Assembly (NCBI RefSeq): GCF_000353285.1 | Contig: NZ_KB731324.1 | Span: forward strand, 4,792,577-4,856,576 | DNA: 64,000 nt | Reading direction: 5' to 3' | DNA from: Leptolyngbya boryana PCC 6306 | GTDB taxonomy: Bacteria; Cyanobacteriota; Cyanobacteriia; Leptolyngbyales; Leptolyngbyaceae | Part shown: positions 59,412-64,000 of the stretch, piece by piece | Layout: the number at the start of each line of letters is the position of its first letter | How positions within the stretch are numbered: position 1 is the stretch's first letter | Notes under the pieces: generated by a model | Seen by the model: only the letters and a program-made list of their open reading frames with translations | The model's database searches: none | What the model was told of the DNA's origin: nothing | Made by a program: the position numbers and the translations under genes

Positions 59412-60332
59412 ATGTCTGATTCATCGTTTAACCCCTCAACGCTCGTTCGACCCGCTGCGGCTCGCAGTTGGATTACGCGGCTCGTCTTTGCGCTCGCGAT
59501 CTCAACGTTGTTCTTGATGGCACTGGGCAGCGCCACACGCGTCATGAACGCAGGATTGTCTTGCCCGGATTGGCCCTTGTGTTATGGCGAATTTGTCCCT
59601 CGTGCGCAAATGAATCTAGAAGTCTTTCTAGAATGGTTTCACCGATTGATTGCAACCTCGATCGGGTTTGGCGCGATCGCGCTAGTGGCAGTCGCTTGGT
59701 GGTTCCGGCAAGACCTGCCAAAATGGACACCCTGGGCAACCGTGTTTGCACTATTTCTCGTGGTTTTCCAAGGTGTTTTAGGAGGTCTAACTGTTACAGA
59801 ATTGTTACGGTTTGACATTGTGACTGCACATCTTGGAACTGGCTTGTTGTTCTTTAGTACTTTGCTGGCGATCGCAACGTCTTTAATGCCCTATCAGGGA
59901 ACCGGAACAGTCGGTAAGCTTCGCTGGTTCGGTGTTGCTGCAACTGGCTTTGTCTATTTTCAAAGCATTCTGGGCGGCTTAGTTTCTTCTCAGTGGGCAT
60001 TGCATCAATGTTTTGGGCAATCGCAATTGTGCAGCGTGATGAATAGCCACATTGCGGGAATTGTTCCACCGACGATCGCAGTTTTATCTTTGGTGATTTT
60101 GGCTTGGCGAACTCCAGCGCTGCATCCTCTCCTCCGTCGTTTAATCAACGTAGCGGGATTGTTGCTTGTTCTTCAGTTAACTTTGGGCGTTGCAACATTC
60201 AAGCTACGGCTACAGGTTGAACCTTTGACGGTTGCCCATCAAGCTACTGGAGCCGCACTGCTTGGGACTTTACTGGTGTTTACGGTTTTAGCGCTGAGAG
60301 ACTCGACTCCAGCCCTCGAAGCCGAAGCTTAA
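59412..60332 (+). CDS. ctaA: Heme A synthase
   Basis: CtaA converts heme O to heme A. The 306-residue protein has the expected run of membrane helices and the conserved start (VFALAISTLFLMALGSATRV, MNAGLSCPDWPLCYGEFVP), the loop EWFHRLIATSIGFGAIALVA (His ligand), FDIVTAHLGTGLLFFSTLLA and LTVAHQATGAALLGTLLVFT (paired His). It is divergent from ctaCDE and 32 bp before ctaB, the usual cyanobacterial order. Confidence 0.95.
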   Translation: MSDSSFNPSTLVRPAAARSWITRLVFALAISTLFLMALGSATRVMNAGLSCPDWPLCYGEFVPRAQMNLEVFLEWFHRLIATSIGFGAIALVAVAWWFRQDLPKWTPWATVFALFLVVFQGVLGGLTVTELLRFDIVTAHLGTGLLFFSTLLAIATSLMPYQGTGTVGKLRWFGVAATGFVYFQSILGGLVSSQWALHQCFGQSQLCSVMNSHIAGIVPPTIAVLSLVILAWRTPALHPLLRRLINVAGLLLVLQLTLGVATFKLRLQVEPLTVAHQATGAALLGTLLVFTVLALRDSTPALEAEA

Positions 60333-60364
60333 ACCTATAGTTCTACTCTCTCGTTTGACCAGGT

Positions 60365-61342
60365 ATGGAAATGCAAAATTCAGCGACAGGCGTAATTCGC
60401 CATAACCAAGATGTTCTGCAAGTGATTAAAAGCTATTGGCAGTTAACAAAGCCAAGAATTATCTTGCTGCTGCTCATCACGACTGCAGGCGGAATGTGGA
60501 TCGCAGCTCAAGGTCAAGTTGATCCTGTGTTGTTGATCGTAACTTTGTTGAGTGGTACGTTTGCCGCAGGCTCAGCAAATACGATTAATTGTCTGTACGA
60601 TCGCGATATCGATTACATCATGGAACGGACTCGCTCTCGTCCGCTCCCTTCTGGGCGGGTGAGTCCCCGAGATGCCTTGATTTTTGCGATTACGTTAGCG
60701 GTATTATCATTTGGCTTATTAACCTATTTCGCGAATCTTCTCAGTGCTTGCTTGGCAATGTCAGGCATTTTCTTCTACGTTGTCGTCTATACTCACTGGC
60801 TCAAGCGTCACAGCACCCAAAACATTGTAATCGGTGGTGCGGCGGGCGCGATTCCTCCGCTTGTGGGTTGGGCTGCGGTCACAGGGGATCTGAGTTGGGC
60901 AGCTTGGGTCTTATTTGCGATTATTTTTCTTTGGACACCGCCCCATTTCTGGGCGTTGGCGATTATGATTCGCGAAGATTATGCCAAAGTTGGCGTGCCA
61001 ATGTTGCCCGTTGTTGATGGCAATGAACCAACCAGTAAGCAAATTTTTTACTACACGTTGTCTTTGATTCCGGTTTCGCTCTTGCTCGTTTATCCACTGC
61101 ATGTGATGGGAGCAGTTTATGCGACGATCGCGCTTTTGTTGGGCGGAATTTTTGTTCAGAAAGCTTGGAAGTTGATGCAGGCTCCATCGGATTTGATGGT
61201 GGCTCGATCGACGTTCAAATATTCGATTCTGTACTTAATGCTGCTCTGTGCAGGCATGGGAATTGATTCGCTGCCGATGACGCATCAGATGGTCAGCGCG
61301 ATCGCTCAACATATGCAAACGGTGATTGGCGCATTGCTTTAA
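60365..61342 (+). CDS. ctaB: Protoheme IX farnesyltransferase
   Basis: CtaB makes heme O by adding farnesyl to heme b. The 325-residue UbiA-type protein has the first prenyl-binding motif [20 protein letters not shown] (N-x-x-x-D-x-x-D), with the following [10 protein letters not shown], the second motif at [17 protein letters not shown], and about eight membrane helices. With ctaA it supplies heme A to the adjacent oxidase genes. Confidence 0.95.
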   Translation: MEMQNSATGVIRHNQDVLQVIKSYWQLTKPRIILLLLITTAGGMWIAAQGQVDPVLLIVTLLSGTFAAGSANTINCLYDRDIDYIMERTRSRPLPSGRVSPRDALIFAITLAVLSFGLLTYFANLLSACLAMSGIFFYVVVYTHWLKRHSTQNIVIGGAAGAIPPLVGWAAVTGDLSWAAWVLFAIIFLWTPPHFWALAIMIREDYAKVGVPMLPVVDGNEPTSKQIFYYTLSLIPVSLLLVYPLHVMGAVYATIALLLGGIFVQKAWKLMQAPSDLMVARSTFKYSILYLMLLCAGMGIDSLPMTHQMVSAIAQHMQTVIGALL

Positions 61343-61374
61343 AGACAGATCTCAAAACAGACACAATCCCGTCG

Positions 61375-61405
61375 AGTCGGAGTTTTTTTGGAAGCTCCGA
61401 CTTTT
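61375..61405 (+). terminator. Terminator after ctaB
   Basis: AGTCGGAG and CTCCGACT form an 8-bp stem with a T-rich loop, followed by TTTGCATTTTTG. Confidence 0.7.
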
Positions 61406-61450
61406 GCATTTTTGCACATCGACAGAGTGCTGAATCAGGTTTTCCAGCTT

Positions 61451-62611
61451 CTATCCCACCATTTCCAGGATTGATTTCGCTGCTCGACGACAGGCACCAG
61501 GTTCACCTAATACTCGTCTCATTTCTTGATAATCGGCGATCGTTTTCTCCCGCTTCTCTGTCTGCAACAATTCCATTGCCGATCGCGCTAAATTCTCTGG
61601 GGTTGCTTCATCTTGCAGAAACTCCGGCACAATCTCCTTCATACCGACCAAATTCGGAGGCGATGCAAAGGGAATTTCCAATTTCAAAATATGCTCAGCC
61701 ACCCAAGCCGTAAAAGGAGCTAATCGATACATCACAACTTGCGGAACATTGAGCAGCGCAATTTCAAGATTCACGGTTCCCGATTTTGTAATCGCTAAAT
61801 CCGCAGCAGCGATCGCGTTCAAGGGTGAACCTTCTACAATCACCGCATTTAAGCCATATTGTGCGATCGCGCTTAAAATTTGCGATCGATACCGCTCCAA
61901 CGACAAGGGAATCAGAAATTTCACATCGGGAAGTTTCGCCTGAATCTGCTGTGCCGCACCAAAAATTGCAGGCAGCATGTATTTAATTTCTTGCTGACGC
62001 GAAGCAGGAACAAGCACGATCGCCGTTTCATCGGACGAGATCCCTAACTTTTCGCGAGCAGAACTCCGATCAGGTGCATCTTTCATGCGATCGATTAAAG
62101 GATGTCCGACAAATTCAGTTTTCGCACCATGTTCGGCGTAGTATTCAGCCTCAGCAGGAAAGATCGAGAGAATGCGATCGCTGATCTGCACAATCCAATC
62201 CGTTTTCTTCTGATTAATTCTGACCACCCACTCTTGAGGCGCAATAAAGTAAACCGTTGGCACCGTCGGCAAGTGCTTGCGCACATGTAAACCAATGCTG
62301 ATATTCGGATCGCTATAATCCATCATCACAACGAGATCGGGCGGATGCGCTTGGAGATATCGCTTGGCTTGTTTCTGAACTTTCAGCGTCGGCAGAAGGT
62401 AGGGTAGACCTTCAATAATCCCGATCGACCCAATTCCGACCGTATTGCCGAGAAGTTTTGCACCTGCTGCTGCCATACGATCGCCGCCGAGTGCCAGAAT
62501 TTCGATATCGATTCCGAGTTCGCTGGCTTGTTCGTAGAGAGCTTTGACGAGTAATGAGCCTTGCAAATCGCCAGAGACTTCGCCCGTGCTAATAAAAATT
62601 CGCTTTTTCAT
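61451..62611 (-). CDS. lpxB: Lipid-A-disaccharide synthase
   Basis: LpxB joins UDP-2,3-diacylglucosamine and lipid X to make the lipid A disaccharide. The usual start MKKRIFISTGEVSGDLQGSL is at 62611; a longer frame to 62647 is unlikely. The 386-residue GT-B protein has DLVVMMDYSDPNISIGLHVR, YFIAPQEWVVRINQKKTDWI, VLVPASRQQEIKYMLPAIFG and TKSGTVNLEIALLNVPQVVM. It is 43 bp downstream of lpxA, on the same strand. Confidence 0.93.
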   Translation of the reverse strand: MKKRIFISTGEVSGDLQGSLLVKALYEQASELGIDIEILALGGDRMAAAGAKLLGNTVGIGSIGIIEGLPYLLPTLKVQKQAKRYLQAHPPDLVVMMDYSDPNISIGLHVRKHLPTVPTVYFIAPQEWVVRINQKKTDWIVQISDRILSIFPAEAEYYAEHGAKTEFVGHPLIDRMKDAPDRSSAREKLGISSDETAIVLVPASRQQEIKYMLPAIFGAAQQIQAKLPDVKFLIPLSLERYRSQILSAIAQYGLNAVIVEGSPLNAIAAADLAITKSGTVNLEIALLNVPQVVMYRLAPFTAWVAEHILKLEIPFASPPNLVGMKEIVPEFLQDEATPENLARSAMELLQTEKREKTIADYQEMRRVLGEPGACRRAAKSILEMVG

Positions 62612-62653
62612 AACTCCTTCTGTCTCGATCCTCTGATCCGCAAACACAGCGAA

Positions 62654-63460
62654 TCAGTCCTTCAACGTCGCACTCGGAGTCAATCCTCTACGCCCTGGCA
62701 ACATTGACAGTTGCAAAAATCGCTGAAAATGCTGGACATGCTCATTTTCGGGCAATAGATCCAATCGCTCTAACGCCTCATTCATCGCCAAGCCCGATCG
62801 AAATACAGTACGATACGCTTTTTTCAACAAACTCAAATCTTCTGACGAAAACCCCGATCGCTGCGGACCAACCTGGTGAAATGCCCGAATCCGAGACGGA
62901 TTTCCCTCAACAATCACAAACGGCGGCACATCTCGATCGATGCGACTCATGCCTCCAATCATCGCATGTCGCCCAATCCAGACAAACTGATGAATGCCCA
63001 TCACGCCACTCAATCTCGCCTTCGATTCAATATGCACATGTCCCGCCATCTGCACCGAATTGGCAATAATCACTTGATCCTCAATCACGCACTCATGCCC
63101 CACATGCACATAAGCCATGAGCAGATTGCCATTACCGATGAGCGTAATGCGATCGGCAAAGGTCGGGCGATGAATCGTGACATATTCTCGGATCTGGTTG
63201 CCGTTGCCGATTCTCACTAGCCCCCGCGATCCGTCGTATTTCAAATCTTGGGGTTCAAGCCCGATCGCAGCACCCGGAAAAATCTGATTCCGCTCCCCAA
63301 TCTCAACCCACCCTTCAATCACCGCATGATGCCCAACACTTGACCCCGCACCAATCTTTACGTGTTCTCCAATCACAGCATATGCACCAACTTGGACGGT
63401 TGGGTGAAGTTGAGCATTCGGGTGAATTACAGCGGTCGGATGGATCAAGGTTGGGGCCAT
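62654..63460 (-). CDS. lpxA: UDP-N-acetylglucosamine acyltransferase
   Basis: LpxA transfers an acyl chain to UDP-GlcNAc, the first lipid A step. The 268-residue protein has the left-handed parallel beta-helix made of hexapeptide repeats (HPTAVIHPNAQLHPTVQVGA, GAGSSVGHHAVIEG, IGNGNLLMAYVHVGHECVIE with the catalytic His, IESKARLSGVMGIHQFVWIG). The C-terminal helical part (FSSEDLSLLKKAYRTVFRSG) is typical. Between fabZ and lpxB in the usual order. Confidence 0.94.
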   Translation of the reverse strand: MAPTLIHPTAVIHPNAQLHPTVQVGAYAVIGEHVKIGAGSSVGHHAVIEGWVEIGERNQIFPGAAIGLEPQDLKYDGSRGLVRIGNGNQIREYVTIHRPTFADRITLIGNGNLLMAYVHVGHECVIEDQVIIANSVQMAGHVHIESKARLSGVMGIHQFVWIGRHAMIGGMSRIDRDVPPFVIVEGNPSRIRAFHQVGPQRSGFSSEDLSLLKKAYRTVFRSGLAMNEALERLDLLPENEHVQHFQRFLQLSMLPGRRGLTPSATLKD

Positions 63461-63529
63461 AGCGAAGGGTAGAAGGGTTAAAAGGAAGACATAGCCGCGA
63501 TCGATACATAGGCTCAGATCGCACTAATC

Positions 63530-64000
63530 TTAATCGACTAGCGCAAACATTAAATCACCTTCACATGCAAGTTGTCCGTCAACTTCGGCACGACCGCGCA
63601 TCTTTCCAAATCGACGACCCTTGACTGAAAGCAGTTCCACAGTCATAACCAGTTGATCACCTGGCACAACCGGACGACGGAATCTAACACCATCGATTCC
63701 AGCAAACATGAACAAGCCCTCTTGCACATCTGCCATTTGAGTTAAAACAACGCCACCAACCTGTGCCATCGCTTCAACAATCAGCACACCCGGCATAATC
63801 GGGCGACCTGGAAAGTGGCCTTGAAACTGAGGCTCATTAAACGAGACATTCTTAATTCCAACCGCCAATTTTCCAGGCACAAAATCGATAATGCGATCGA
63901 CTAAAGCAAACGGATAGCGATGCGGCAGAAGCTGATGAATCTCCTCAGTGGTGAAGGTTTTCTTCACTTCAGGCTCAGCGGGAGTCTCAACATTTTCGAG
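63530..64000 (-). CDS. fabZ: 3-hydroxyacyl-ACP dehydratase, 5' end likely beyond the window
   Basis: FabZ dehydrates 3-hydroxyacyl-ACP in fatty-acid synthesis. From the GTG at 63967 it has 145 residues with the hot-dog core ([40 protein letters not shown] with the catalytic His and Glu, [20 protein letters not shown]). The frame stays open to position 64000 and codons before the GTG read [10 protein letters not shown], like the variable N-termini of cyanobacterial FabZ, so the real start is probably outside. lpxC would lie upstream in the usual operon. Confidence 0.92.
   Translation of the reverse strand, partial: LENVETPAEPEVKKTFTTEEIHQLLPHRYPFALVDRIIDFVPGKLAVGIKNVSFNEPQFQGHFPGRPIMPGVLIVEAMAQVGGVVLTQMADVQEGLFMFAGIDGVRFRRPVVPGDQLVMTVELLSVKGRRFGKMRGRAEVDGQLACEGDLMFALVD

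Noticed and set aside
1-64000. HIP1 octamers (GCGATCGC) as element-specific regulatory sites
   Set aside because: They occur at similar density in element and core DNA and are a general cyanobacterial mark.

Overview
The window is from a filamentous-type cyanobacterium (my inference: Leptolyngbya-like). GCGATCGC (HIP1) octamers occur throughout, the core genes have the usual cyanobacterial order (ctaC-ctaD-ctaE divergent from ctaA-ctaB; lpxB-lpxA-fabZ), and several small families are cyanobacterial (Uma2, DUF2811, alr0857 family). No tRNA, rRNA or CRISPR array was seen.

About 0.5-48.5 kb is one integrated, phage-like mobile element. Its right end carries an excisionase-like gene and a tyrosine integrase (47.1-48.5 kb). 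Its left end is not resolved: a Uma2 gene runs off the left edge. Layout: (1) 0.5-3.7 kb, an XRE regulator facing a short operon that ends in a TnpB-like RuvC protein. (2) 3.7-10.9 kb, a tail/fibre-like structural block, an acidic coiled-coil protein, a holin-like protein and an M23 peptidase. (3) 16.0-11.0 kb on the minus strand, a tightly packed operon of eleven genes: a probable regulator, small membrane and coiled-coil proteins, a membrane-anchored GIY-YIG protein and a membrane-anchored P-loop ATPase. (4) 16.1-22.2 kb, accessory genes: an Abi-alpha (DUF4393) gene, an intact IS1-family insertion with 9-bp target duplication splitting a small gene, and a large sensor histidine kinase. (5) 27.9-22.3 kb on the minus strand, replication and control: a GIY-YIG/XRE fusion, an XRE repressor, a replication initiator with an iteron cluster inside its gene (lambda-O style), and three tandem helicase-loader-like paralogues. 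(6) 28.2-47.4 kb on the plus strand, a long early-type block of small genes: zinc-ribbon microproteins, a degenerate GGDEF protein, a HAD phosphatase, DUF3102-Dam methylase, a PD-(D/E)XK nuclease, a replication-terminator-like protein, DUF2303, an ASCH-like protein and a LexA-type DNA-binding protein. No terminase, portal or capsid gene was recognised.

A 23-bp near-palindrome (AAATCGGWCA, 3 nt, TGWCCGATTT) occurs 15 times between 1.3 and 43.7 kb, on intergenic and coding DNA, and is absent from the 15 kb of core chromosome to the right. It is the clearest element-wide signal and looks like a binding site or small mobile repeat private to the element. A second family, UUCG-capped hairpins, separates consecutive small genes at 29.7-31.0 kb.

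From 48.7 kb the window is ordinary chromosome: an alr0857-family gene, an OmpR-type regulator below an RND efflux operon (membrane-fusion lipoprotein plus permease), the aa3-type cytochrome oxidase genes ctaCDE, heme A synthesis genes ctaA and ctaB, and the lipid A genes lpxB, lpxA and fabZ.
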